64,000 bases of DNA from Betaproteobacteria bacterium (GTDB lineage: Bacteria > Pseudomonadota > Gammaproteobacteria > Burkholderiales > Casimicrobiaceae): contig JADIZG010000009.1 in the NCBI GenBank assembly GCA_016704895.1, positions 33,638 to 97,637 on the forward strand, read 5' to 3'. Each line of letters opens with the position of its first letter. Within the stretch, counting starts at the first letter, position 1. The position numbers were made by a program, and so were the translations under genes. Below the pieces are notes generated by a model. That model was given only the letters and a program-made list of their open reading frames with translations. It did no database searches and was not told where the DNA came from. Positions 28,307-37,052 of the stretch are shown piece by piece.

Positions 28307-30730
28307 ATGACCCCAGCAATGCCCAAGCCGCAACCCGTCACCTCCGATTACGACTCGTCGAGCATCCAGGTCCTGAAGGGCCTCGACGCGGTGCGCAAGC
28401 GTCCCGGCATGTACATCGGCGACACGTCCGACGGCAGCGGACTGCACCACATGGTGTTCGAGGTGCTGGACAACGCGATCGACGAGGCGCTCGGCGGCTG
28501 GTGCGACGAGATCAAGGTCGTCATCCACGCCGACAACTCGGTGTCGGTCATCGACAACGGCCGCGGCATCCCGACCGACGTCAAGGACGACGACGAGGCG
28601 AAGCGCTCGGCCGCCGAGATCGTGATGACCGAGCTGCACGCCGGCGGCAAGTTCGACCAGAACAGCTACAAGGTGTCGGGCGGCCTGCACGGCGTCGGCG
28701 TGTCGGTCGTCAACGCGCTTTCCGACTGGCTCAAGCTGCGCATCTGGCGCGACGGCAAGTTCCACCAGATGGAATTCCGGCGCGGCGATGCGGTGGCGCC
28801 GCTCGTGGTGACCGGCAGCACCGACCGGCGCGGCACCGAGGTGCACTTCATGGCCTCGACCGAGACCTTCGGGCGGATCGAGTACCACTACGAGATCCTC
28901 GCCAAGCGCATCCGCGAGCTGTCGTTCCTCAACAACGGCGTGAAGATCGAGCTTCTCGACCAGCGCGACGGGAAGAGCGAGAACTTCGCCTACGGCGGCG
29001 GCGTCAAGGGGTTCGTCGAGTACATGAACCGGGCGAAGTCCGTGCTGCACCCGCGCATCTTCCACGCGATCGGCGAGAAGGACGGCACGACCGTCGAGGT
29101 CGCGATGCAGTGGAACGACAGCTACGCCGAGAACGTGCTGTGCTTCACCAACAACATCCCGCAGCGCGACGGCGGAACGCACCTGACCGGCCTGCGGCAG
29201 GCGATGACCCGCACGCTCAACAGCTACATAGAGAAGGAAGAGGTCGCGAAGAAGGCGAAGGTCGAGACTTCCGGCGACGACATGCGCGAGGGCCTGTGCT
29301 GCGTGCTGTCGATCAAGGTGCCCGAGCCCAAGTTCTCGAGCCAGACCAAGGACAAGCTCGTGTCCTCCGAGGTGCAGCCGATCGTCCAGGAAGTCGTGAG
29401 CGCGAAGCTCGCCGAGTTCCTGCTCGAGTATCCGGCCGACGCGAAGATCATCTGCGGCAAGATCGTCGAGGCGGCGCGCGCCCGTGAGGCGGCGCGCAAG
29501 GCGCGCGAGCTGACGCGACGCAAGGGCGTGCTCGACGGCATGGGCCTGCCCGGCAAGCTCGCCGACTGCCAGGAGCGTGACCCGTCGCTCTGCGAGATCT
29601 ACCTGGTCGAGGGCGATTCGGCGGGAGGCTCGGCGAAGCAGGGTCGCGACCGCAAGTTCCAGGCGATCCTCCCGCTGCGCGGCAAGATCCTGAACGTCGA
29701 GCGTGCGCGCATCGACAAGGTGATCAGCTCGCAGGAGATCGTGACGCTGATCACGGCGCTCGGCACCGGGTTCGGCAAGGACGACTACAACCCGGACAAG
29801 CTGCGCTACCACCGCGTCATCATCATGACCGACGCGGACGTCGACGGCTCGCACATCCGCACGCTGCTGCTCACGTTCTTCTACCGCCAGATGCGCGAGC
29901 TCGTCGAGCGCGGCCACATCTACATCGCGCAGCCGCCGCTCTACCGGGCCAAGCAGGGGCGCGAGGAGGTCTATCTCAAGGACGAGCACGAGCTGAAGCA
30001 GCACCTGCTCAAGGTCGCGCTGAAGGGCGCCGAGCTCGTCCCCGCGGCGGGCGCGCAGGCGCTCGCCGTCGACACGCTTTCGTCGGTCGCGCGCGAGTAC
30101 CTGCTCGCGGAAGCGGTGGTCGAACGGATGTCGCGCGTCGTCGATCCGGCGGTGCTCTACGCGCTGCTGGCGGGCGCGAAGGTCGACCTCTCGACCGAGA
30201 CCGCGGCGAACCGCAGCGCCAGCGCGCTCGCGGAGGCGGTCGCCGATCCCGAGGTCACGGTCGTGGCGCGCTACGACGCCGCGAGCGAAAGCCGCCGGCT
30301 CGTCATCGTGCGCCGTCACCACGGAACGCCGCACACGACCGTGCTCGACACCGATTTCCTCGAAAGCGGCGACGGCGCGCAGATCGCGTCGGCGGCTGCC
30401 GTGCTGCAGGGCCTGATCCGCGCGGGGGCGAGCGTGCGCCGCGGAGAGAAGGTGCACTCGGTGAAGACGTTCAAGCAGGCGCTCGACTGGCTGCTCGCGG
30501 AAGCGCGCGGCAGCGTGGCGATCCAGCGCTACAAGGGGCTGGGCGAGATGAACCCGGGGCAACTCTGGGAGACGACGATGGACCCGGCGGTGCGGCGCCT
30601 CCTCAAGGTGCAGATCGAGGACGCGATCGCCTCCGACGAGATCTTCGACACGCTGATGGGCGAGCAGGTCGAGCCGCGACGCGCGTTCATCGAGGGCAAC
30701 GCGCTCGGCGTGCGCAACCTCGACGTCTGA
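28307..30730 (+). CDS. gyrB: DNA gyrase subunit B
   Basis: GyrB is the ATPase subunit that powers negative supercoiling. The 807-residue protein has the GHKL ATPase (EVLDNAIDEALGG; DNGRGIPTD; GGLHGVGVSVVNALS), the transducer, and a Toprim domain with EGDSAGGSAKQGRDRKFQAI and DADVDGSHIRTLL. The C-terminal QRYKGLGEMNPGQLWETTMD is diagnostic. There is an insertion of about 160 residues between the Toprim motifs and the tail, usual in proteobacterial GyrB. A start at ATG 28319 is also possible. Confidence 0.98.
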   Translation: MTPAMPKPQPVTSDYDSSSIQVLKGLDAVRKRPGMYIGDTSDGSGLHHMVFEVLDNAIDEALGGWCDEIKVVIHADNSVSVIDNGRGIPTDVKDDDEAKRSAAEIVMTELHAGGKFDQNSYKVSGGLHGVGVSVVNALSDWLKLRIWRDGKFHQMEFRRGDAVAPLVVTGSTDRRGTEVHFMASTETFGRIEYHYEILAKRIRELSFLNNGVKIELLDQRDGKSENFAYGGGVKGFVEYMNRAKSVLHPRIFHAIGEKDGTTVEVAMQWNDSYAENVLCFTNNIPQRDGGTHLTGLRQAMTRTLNSYIEKEEVAKKAKVETSGDDMREGLCCVLSIKVPEPKFSSQTKDKLVSSEVQPIVQEVVSAKLAEFLLEYPADAKIICGKIVEAARAREAARKARELTRRKGVLDGMGLPGKLADCQERDPSLCEIYLVEGDSAGGSAKQGRDRKFQAILPLRGKILNVERARIDKVISSQEIVTLITALGTGFGKDDYNPDKLRYHRVIIMTDADVDGSHIRTLLLTFFYRQMRELVERGHIYIAQPPLYRAKQGREEVYLKDEHELKQHLLKVALKGAELVPAAGAQALAVDTLSSVAREYLLAEAVVERMSRVVDPAVLYALLAGAKVDLSTETAANRSASALAEAVADPEVTVVARYDAASESRRLVIVRRHHGTPHTTVLDTDFLESGDGAQIASAAAVLQGLIRAGASVRRGEKVHSVKTFKQALDWLLAEARGSVAIQRYKGLGEMNPGQLWETTMDPAVRRLLKVQIEDAIASDEIFDTLMGEQVEPRRAFIEGNALGVRNLDV

Positions 30731-30766
30731 CGCGCGCGGTTTCACGGGTTGCGAGGAGCGACGACG

Positions 30767-31300
30767 ATGGCGACCAGGACGACGGGCAAGGGGCTGCTGA
30801 CCAGGATCGGCGACGCGGTCGAGGCGGCGGGCGCGAAGGCGCAGGAAGTCGGCGCGACGATCGCGAGGAAGGCGCGCGTCGTGGAATCGAAGGCAAAGCG
30901 CGAAGCGACCGTCGCACAGGCCGACGCGAAGCAGGCGCTCGGCAACGCGAAGCGCGCGGTGATGCGCAGGGCGAAGGCCGTCGAGGCGGACGCGGAAGCG
31001 GCGATTGCCCAGGCGAAGCGCGCCGTGAAGCGCAAGGCGCGTTCCGCTGCCGCGGGCGTCAAGGAAGCGGCGGGCAAGGTCGAGCGCGCGATGGGCGGCA
31101 GGCCGGCGGCGCCGAAGCGCAAGCCGGCCTCCACGAAGACGACGGTGCGTCGAATGACTGCCGTCGCCAGGACGGCCATCGAGGAGGGTGCCACGAGCGT
31201 CGCGGCGGCGGCCAGGAAGGCCGGATCCCTCGTCCGCCGGGCCGGCAAGGCCCCCGCGAAGACGCCTGTGAAGACGAACACGAGGACGCGCAAGCGGTGA
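30767..31300 (+). CDS. Histone H1-like Ala/Lys-rich protein
   Basis: The 177-residue product starts at ATG 30767 with a GAGGAG ribosome-binding site 10 bases upstream. It is dominated by Ala, Lys, Arg and Val, with repeated units such as AKRAVMRRAKAVEADAEAAI and AKRAVKRKARSAAAGVKEAA. Its C-terminal end is KAPAKTPVKTNTRTRKR. This resembles eukaryotic H1 C-terminal tails and bacterial H1-like nucleoid proteins. DNA binding is inference from composition. The stop overlaps the GTG of the next gene, so the pair may be coupled. Confidence 0.65.
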   Translation: MATRTTGKGLLTRIGDAVEAAGAKAQEVGATIARKARVVESKAKREATVAQADAKQALGNAKRAVMRRAKAVEADAEAAIAQAKRAVKRKARSAAAGVKEAAGKVERAMGGRPAAPKRKPASTKTTVRRMTAVARTAIEEGATSVAAAARKAGSLVRRAGKAPAKTPVKTNTRTRKR

Positions 31301-32187
31301 CGCACGTGGTCGTCGCAGGTGAACGTCGCGTGAACGTGCACGGCCCCGATTTCATCTGCATCGGGATGGAGAAAGCCGGCACGGGCTGGCTGTACGACCA
31401 GATCGACCACGCCGAAGGCGCGTGGATGTCGCCGATCAAGGAGCTGAACCACTTCTGCGGCGATCCGTTCACGCCATTCAACCTCCAGCGGCTCGAGGAG
31501 CTGAAGCGCCGGCAAGATCTGTCCCCTCGCGACCGCGAGTTCGTGCGCGTCTTCGATAACGGCTCGCGACGCGGCAGGGACGCCGCCTGGTATCGCGAGA
31601 CGTTCGCCATCAAGGACGGCCTCGTCTCGGGCGACATTTCGCCCAACTATGCAATGGCGGGTCCGCGCGAGATCGACGCCGCTGTGCGGGAGTGTCCGGA
31701 CGCCCGTTACGTGCTGATGCTGCGACATCCGGTGCGGCGTCTCTGGAGCGCGCTGTGCATGCGCGTGCGCAAGTCGCAGCTGTCGGCCGCCGATCTCGCC
31801 GACGCTTCGCGCGTCGCCGCGATCGTCGCCCGGCCGGAACACACCGAGCGCTCGTACCCGACGCGCACATGGGACAAGTGGTCGGCGGCGGTGCCGAACG
31901 GCGGGATCCGCTACTGGTTTCTCGAGGACATCGCGTACGATCCCGTGCGCATCCGCGACGAGATCATGGCGTTCGTGGGTCTGCCGGGCGCCGCGGTGGG
32001 CATCGCGCCCGACTACAACCGCAAGAAGGGCCAGTGGCACGCGGACATGCGCGCCGAGGTGCGGCTGCTCCTGTACGAGCAGTTCGCCGACGAGATTCGG
32101 CGGGCTGCGGAGCTGTTCGGCGGCCGGGCAGTGGCATGGCGGAACGAGCTCGACGCGGTACTGGGGACCTCCGGCCTCGATCGGTGA
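31297..32187 (+). CDS. Sulfotransferase family protein
   Basis: The 296-residue protein has the PAPS-dependent sulfotransferase signature: FICIGMEKAGTGWLYDQI near the N-terminus (5'-phosphosulfate loop) and YVLMLRHPVRRLWSAL (3'-phosphate-binding Arg/Ser region). WRNELDAVLG ends the protein. The acceptor is unknown; these enzymes sulfate surface glycans, lipids or small molecules. The GTG at 31297 overlaps the previous stop; a second GTG at 31330 would also serve. It converges with a glycosyltransferase, suggesting surface-carbohydrate work. Confidence 0.78.
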   Translation: MTHVVVAGERRVNVHGPDFICIGMEKAGTGWLYDQIDHAEGAWMSPIKELNHFCGDPFTPFNLQRLEELKRRQDLSPRDREFVRVFDNGSRRGRDAAWYRETFAIKDGLVSGDISPNYAMAGPREIDAAVRECPDARYVLMLRHPVRRLWSALCMRVRKSQLSAADLADASRVAAIVARPEHTERSYPTRTWDKWSAAVPNGGIRYWFLEDIAYDPVRIRDEIMAFVGLPGAAVGIAPDYNRKKGQWHADMRAEVRLLLYEQFADEIRRAAELFGGRAVAWRNELDAVLGTSGLDR

Positions 32188-32236
32188 CCGTCCCGAGGCG
32201 CTGCCGGGATCGCCGTCCGGTCGCGCACCGCGCGGA

Positions 32237-33112
32237 TCAGCGCGTCCGCATCCAGTCCGCGAACGCGGTGTCCTGAACCAGTTCCCGGCGTTCCACATGG
32301 CCCGGCAGCGCCGCGGCGGAGATCACGTAGGAAGTGCGGAAGTATTCGCGCAAGGCCCGCTCGCCGCCCGACTCGTAGATGCGCCACCACGAGATCTTGA
32401 AGTCGCCGAACCGCACCTGCGATTTCGTCCCGCTCGCCGCGCCCATCGCATCGCTCGCTGAGCCGCGTACCTGCGGGCTCCAGCGAGACAGCGCCTCGAC
32501 CTTCTGCACGAAGTTGTTCTCGTCGTTGATCATGTAGTGGTGGACGAGCGCGCGCGGCGGGCGATAGGCCGCGCCCCGCACCGCGACGCACCAGTGCGGA
32601 CCCGTGAGTTCGTGCTCCCGCACCCAACTGGCGCGGTAGATCGACTTGCCTTTCCTGTAGCTCGTGTGCAGCGGGCTCGAGGGGCCGGTCGTGCGCCACG
32701 TTCGGCGAACGTAGGGCGGCCCTTCGCTCGGGTCGATAGCCGTCGGGAGGAAGAGCTTCTGGTCCGAGTAGAGCCCGATCGCGTTTGCCGGAACCCGCGA
32801 CACCAGATCCCGAAGCGTGCCGCCGGCGTCCCACCAGAACTCGTCGGTGTCCGAGACGGCGACCCATTGCGCCTGGCCGTGTCGCGCCTCGATGCGATGC
32901 ACCAGGCGCCGCAGTGCCGCGAAGCGATCGTTCGGATCGGCAATGGTCTCGGCCGTCACCGCATCGCCGAAGGAATTGAGCACCTCGCGCGTCGCGTCGG
33001 TGCTCTCGTTGTCCGCAATTGCGGCGTGATCGAAACCCCAGGCAAGATGATGGGCGAGGTTGAGCCGCAGCAGCTCGGCCTCGTTCCGCGTGACGACGAA
33101 CAGGACGTTCAT
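32237..33112 (-). CDS. Family 2-like glycosyltransferase
   Basis: The 291-residue protein starts MNVLFVVTRNEAELLRLNLA and continues with the nucleotide-sugar-binding features DNESTDATREVL and a DxD-containing AVSDTDEFWWDAG. This is the arrangement of Glyco_tranf_2_4/GT-A enzymes that lack membrane helices. The second half is rich in aromatic and basic residues (ALVHHYMINDENNFVQKV). Sugar and acceptor are unknown. It faces the sulfotransferase across 49 bases, and the two may modify the same polymer. Confidence 0.75.
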   Translation of the reverse strand: MNVLFVVTRNEAELLRLNLAHHLAWGFDHAAIADNESTDATREVLNSFGDAVTAETIADPNDRFAALRRLVHRIEARHGQAQWVAVSDTDEFWWDAGGTLRDLVSRVPANAIGLYSDQKLFLPTAIDPSEGPPYVRRTWRTTGPSSPLHTSYRKGKSIYRASWVREHELTGPHWCVAVRGAAYRPPRALVHHYMINDENNFVQKVEALSRWSPQVRGSASDAMGAASGTKSQVRFGDFKISWWRIYESGGERALREYFRTSYVISAAALPGHVERRELVQDTAFADWMRTR

Positions 33113-33370
33113 ACTCGCCCGGGGCTCCGGAGGTATCTGACGCGCATGCGAATGCCACCAATGCACGAAAACTAGCACACACGCTCGGTAGGCGTCCCCT
33201 TCCTTCGGAACGACGGGGCGGGACGGCCGGTCCTTCGGATGGCCGGTCGGGGAACCCCGGGGCCGCCCCATGCCGCCTATCCCGACGCTCCCGCCTTGGA
33301 TGCGAGCCTCGGCCGCTCGAGCGTTGAGCCGGACCACGTGCGACGGTCCGCCGTCGCGATCGTCGCGACG

Positions 33371-33823
33371 GGACTACCTGAGCGTTGGGGTGATGCGGCG
33401 ATCGTCGTCCAGCCCCGTGACGTTGCGCAGGATGGCGATCGCGCTCGCGGCATCCGCGTCCACCTGGGCCGGGGGACCGCGGCTGATCGTGCCGTTCCGC
33501 GACGACGACGTCGAGGCCGCGTTCTCGCCGGTCACGCTCCAGCATTCGCGTCGAGGAGCTCGCACTTCTACCCGGCCGATCCGGCCGGGTTCGCCGGCGT
33601 CAGGAACAAATCGGATTGGCAGTACGAGACGATCGCGTTCCATGTCCGGGTCCCGGCCGCGGGCGCGTGCGCCGCGGGCACCCCGCCGGTCTACTGGAGG
33701 TAGGACAACGGGCAGACGGGCGCGCCGAACCACCGGTTCACGACGAGCCTCGCCGTCTACCAGGACTTCACCACGCAGCAGGGCTGGTCGGGCGAAGGGG
33801 TCAGGTTCTGCGCGCCGGATTGA
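33371..33823 (+). pseudogene. Decayed DUF5648-type repeat domain
   Basis: Fragments in two frames read SHFYPADPAGFAGVRNKSDW, YETIAFHVRVPAAGACAAGT and PPVYWR, then an in-frame TAG. They continue in the same frame as NHRFTTSLAVYQDFTTQQGW and SGEGVRFCAPD to a TGA at 33823. This pattern (SHFYT...NHRYTT...GWxxEGxxxCAP) is that of DUF5648 domains at the C-termini of secreted betaproteobacterial proteins. The upstream part (about 33371-33545) is in another frame and weakly matching. With a nonsense codon, a frame change and no start, it looks like a true remnant, though sequence errors contribute. Confidence 0.6.
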
Positions 33824-33848
33824 TGCGCGCCGGCGCTCCGAAGCGCGG

Positions 33849-36779
33849 CTAGCGGCGCTTCGCGGTCGCCTTCTTCGCGACCGGCTTCTTCGCCGCCGGC
33901 GCGGCCGCCGTCTTGCGCGACGCAGGCGAGGGCTTCTTCGTCGCCGGGGCCTTCGCGGCCGGCGATTTGGTCGCGGGAGCCGCGGTCGACTTCTTCGCCG
34001 CCGGGCGGGCCGCGGTCTTCGCTGCACCGGTCGACGGCGTCTTCGTGGCGCGCTTGCGCGCGGTCGGCGCCGGCTCCTTGGCCATCCGGCGCGTCGTCGC
34101 GCTCTTGCGGGCGGGCTTCGATGGCGAGCGGTCGGCCCGCTCGGCGATGAGCGCCACCGCCTCGTCCAGCGTGATGGCGTCAGCGCGCTCCCGGTCGGGA
34201 ATCGTCGCGTTCACGTCGCCGTGCTTGACGTAGGGACCGTATCGGCCGGCGTGGAGCTCGACCGGCTTGCCGTCCTTCGGGTGCTTGCCGAGCACCTTGA
34301 GCGCCGCCGGTGCGGCGCGAGCGCCGCGCCCGCCGCCGGTGCGCTCGCGCTTCTCGAACTCGAAGCCGACCTTGCCGTCGGGCTGGCGCACGAGAAACGC
34401 GGAGAACGGCCGGCGGGTGCGCGACGACACGAACTGGAGCAGGTCGGTCTTGCCCGTCGCGAGCAGCTTCTCCATCTGCGCGCGCTCGACGGTACGCTGC
34501 AGGATCGTGCGCCCCGAGCGGAAGTCGCAGGTCTTGTCCGGGCCGACCGCGCGCTCGCAGACGTACGCGGCGGGCGTCTCGAAGACTCGGTTGCTGCACT
34601 TGGGGCAAGGGCCTAGCGGCTCCTGCCCGGTGAAGTCTGGGGCCTCGCCGTCGTCGTCGATTCGCGGGCCGAAGTCGAACTCGACCTCGTTCGCGTCGTT
34701 GAGCCTGAGCTTCGCCGAGAACGGACGCCCCAGCCGGCTGCGGAAGCCGTCGAGCGGGCCGATCTCGCGCTGGCGCAGCAGTGTTTCCGCCTCGGTGGGC
34801 TCGAGCTGCCGGCCGCCCATGATCTTCCAGAACGCGAACTCGCACTTGATGCACTGGAACTTCTTGTACTTCTCGTGCACCTCGCCGCCGCACTTCGGGC
34901 ACGGCGCCGTGAGCGTCGCGAAGTCGCCGGGAATGGTGTCGCTCTCGTAGTTCTTCGCCTGCGCGACGATGCGCTTCGTCATCGCGACGATGTCCTTCAT
35001 GAACGCGGCGCGGCCGAGCTTGCCGTGCTCCATCTGGGCGAGCTGGAACTCCCATTCGGCGGTGAGCTCGGGGCTGAAGAGCTCGGGCACGCCAAGCCCG
35101 TGCAGCAGCGTCATCAGCGAGAACGCCTTCGCGGTCGGGATCAGCTCCCGGCCCTCGCGATAAACGTAGCGCTCGCCGATCAGCCCCTCGATGATCTGCG
35201 CGCGCGTCGCGGGCGTGCCGAGGCCCTTCTCGCGCATCGCCTCGCGCAGCTCCTCGTCCTCGATCGCCTTGCCGGCGCCTTCCATCGCGGAGAGCAGCGT
35301 GCCTTCGTTGTAGCGCGGCGGCGGCCGCGTCGTCTGCTTCTGCACGTCGACCTTGGCCGTCGAGACCTTCTCGCCGGGCTTGACCGGGACGAGCGAGGCG
35401 TTTTCCTCGGCCGCCTCCTTGCCGTAGACGGCGAGCCAGCCCGGCTCCACCAGCACCTTGCCCTCGGTCTTGAACGGCTCGCCCTCGACGCGCGTGATCC
35501 GCGTCGTGACGAGGAACTCGGCGGCCGGATGGAACACGGCGAGAAAGCGCCTGACGACGAAGTCGTAGAGCTTCTGCTCGAGCTCGGACAGGTGCTTCGG
35601 CGCGACGAGCGTCGGAATGATCGCGAAGTGGTCGGAGATCTTCGCGTTGTCGAAGATGCGCTTGTTGGGCCTGACCCACTTCTCCTTGAGCACGCGGCGC
35701 GCGTGGGTGCCGTACGCGTTCGTGGCACCCAGCGCCTCCATCGTCTGCTTCACGGTGGCGAGGTAATCCTCGGGCAACGCGCGCGAGTCGGTGCGCGGGT
35801 AGGTCAGCGCCTTGTGCTTCTCATAGAGCGCCTGCGCGAGCGAAAGCGTCGTGCGCGCCGAGAGGCCGAACCGGCCGTTCGCCTCGCGCTGGAGCGTCGT
35901 GAGGTCGTAGAGCATCGGCGGGCTCTGCGTCGAAGGCTTCGACTCCTCCGTGACGATGCCCGGCCGGCCGGCGCACTTCGCGGCGATCGCGCTCGCCTTC
36001 GTCTCGTCCCACAGGCGTTCGGCGCGCGCGTCGGGATCGCCTTCGGGCTTGCGGAACGACTCGTCGAACCAGCGGCCCGGGTACTCGCCCGCCGCCGCGA
36101 CGAACGTGCCGTGCAGCTCCCAGTAGTCGCGCGGCACGAACGCGCGGATCTTCTCCTCGCGCTCGACCAGGATCGCGAGCGTCGGCGTCTGGACGCGGCC
36201 GACCGTCGTGAGCTGGAAGCCCCCCGACTTCGAGTTGAACGCGGTCATCGCGCGCGTGCCGTTGATGCCGACGAGCCAGTCGGATTCGGAGCGGCACTTC
36301 GCCGCGTCGGCGAGCGGGAGCATCGTGGCGTCGGCGCGCAACCCCTCGAACCCCTCGCGGATCGCCGCCGGCGTCATCGACTGCAGCCACAGGCGGCGGA
36401 TCGGCTTGTCGGTCTTCGCGTACTGGACGATGTAGCGGAAGATGAGCTCCCCCTCGCGCCCTGCATCGCAGGCGTTGACGAGCGAGGTCACGTCCTTGCG
36501 CTTGATGAGCTTCAGCAGGAGCTTGAGGCGGTCCCCGGACTTCTCGATCGGCTTCAGGTCGAACGCGGAGGGGATCGCGGGCAGGTGCGCGAACGTCCAC
36601 TTGCCCCGCTTGACCTCTTCCTCCTCCGGCATGCCGATCTCGAGCAGATGGCCGACCGCGGAAGAGACGATCGTGTCGTCGCCCTCGAAATAGTCGCCCT
36701 GGCGCGTGAGTCCGCCGAGCGCGCGCGCGATGTCGGCGGCGACGGAGGGCTTCTCGGCAATGACGAGGCGTTTGGCCAT
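33849..36779 (-). CDS. topB: DNA topoisomerase III-type enzyme with Lys/Ala-rich tail
   Basis: This type IA topoisomerase of 976 residues starts MAKRLVIAEKPSVAADIARA. The Toprim motif is DAGREGE (residues 105-111) and the catalytic tyrosine is Tyr327 in LTYPRTDSR. The C-terminal third has zinc-ribbon cysteines (CPKCGGEV; CPKCSNRV) and topoisomerase-C repeats. A final tail of about 100 residues is made of KKP/AAK/TKS-type repeats resembling histone tails. The location beside dprA is typical of betaproteobacterial topB. An open frame upstream of ATG 36779 was rejected. Confidence 0.92.
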   Translation of the reverse strand: MAKRLVIAEKPSVAADIARALGGLTRQGDYFEGDDTIVSSAVGHLLEIGMPEEEEVKRGKWTFAHLPAIPSAFDLKPIEKSGDRLKLLLKLIKRKDVTSLVNACDAGREGELIFRYIVQYAKTDKPIRRLWLQSMTPAAIREGFEGLRADATMLPLADAAKCRSESDWLVGINGTRAMTAFNSKSGGFQLTTVGRVQTPTLAILVEREEKIRAFVPRDYWELHGTFVAAAGEYPGRWFDESFRKPEGDPDARAERLWDETKASAIAAKCAGRPGIVTEESKPSTQSPPMLYDLTTLQREANGRFGLSARTTLSLAQALYEKHKALTYPRTDSRALPEDYLATVKQTMEALGATNAYGTHARRVLKEKWVRPNKRIFDNAKISDHFAIIPTLVAPKHLSELEQKLYDFVVRRFLAVFHPAAEFLVTTRITRVEGEPFKTEGKVLVEPGWLAVYGKEAAEENASLVPVKPGEKVSTAKVDVQKQTTRPPPRYNEGTLLSAMEGAGKAIEDEELREAMREKGLGTPATRAQIIEGLIGERYVYREGRELIPTAKAFSLMTLLHGLGVPELFSPELTAEWEFQLAQMEHGKLGRAAFMKDIVAMTKRIVAQAKNYESDTIPGDFATLTAPCPKCGGEVHEKYKKFQCIKCEFAFWKIMGGRQLEPTEAETLLRQREIGPLDGFRSRLGRPFSAKLRLNDANEVEFDFGPRIDDDGEAPDFTGQEPLGPCPKCSNRVFETPAAYVCERAVGPDKTCDFRSGRTILQRTVERAQMEKLLATGKTDLLQFVSSRTRRPFSAFLVRQPDGKVGFEFEKRERTGGGRGARAAPAALKVLGKHPKDGKPVELHAGRYGPYVKHGDVNATIPDRERADAITLDEAVALIAERADRSPSKPARKSATTRRMAKEPAPTARKRATKTPSTGAAKTAARPAAKKSTAAPATKSPAAKAPATKKPSPASRKTAAAPAAKKPVAKKATAKRR

Positions 36780-37052
36780 GGAGGGCTCGGGCGAGGGAGG
36801 CCGGATACTACAGAAGGAGTTCGCGTTAGGGCAAGGACGCTTACCTGCGCGCACGGGCGCGCGCGAGGGCGGCAGCGCGGCTTCCCTGCAGGGTCAGCGC
36901 GCAGTCTGGCTTGGCGACCCGGGCCCCTCCTTCGGCCGCCGGTACGCGCCCGGGGCGCCGCGCCCCGAAGGGCAGCCGGGCGAACGGCAAGCAACGTCTT
37001 CCGGAGGCCCGTTCATGCGAGGGTGCGCGCGCTGAGCTTACGCAGAGGTTCC
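36780..37052. other. Intergenic gap where smg is usually found
   Basis: These 273 bases lie between topB and dprA. In many betaproteobacteria a DUF494 (smg) gene of about 150 codons occupies this place. No coding frame with DUF494-like sequence is visible; the stretch is GC-rich with partial copies of the intergenic repeat phrases (CCGGGGCGCCGCGCCCCGAAG). Confidence 0.5.

Noticed and set aside
28046..30745. 899-residue open frame opposite gyrB
   Set aside because: It is antisense to a complete gyrB, has composition expected from GC-rich codon mirroring (His/Arg/Asp/Leu-rich), and shows no domain.
33849..36779. DNA topoisomerase I (topA)
   Set aside because: The N-terminal MAKRLVIAEKPSVAADI and the neighbourhood with dprA fit the betaproteobacterial topoisomerase III group better, although C-terminal zinc and repeat motifs are shared.
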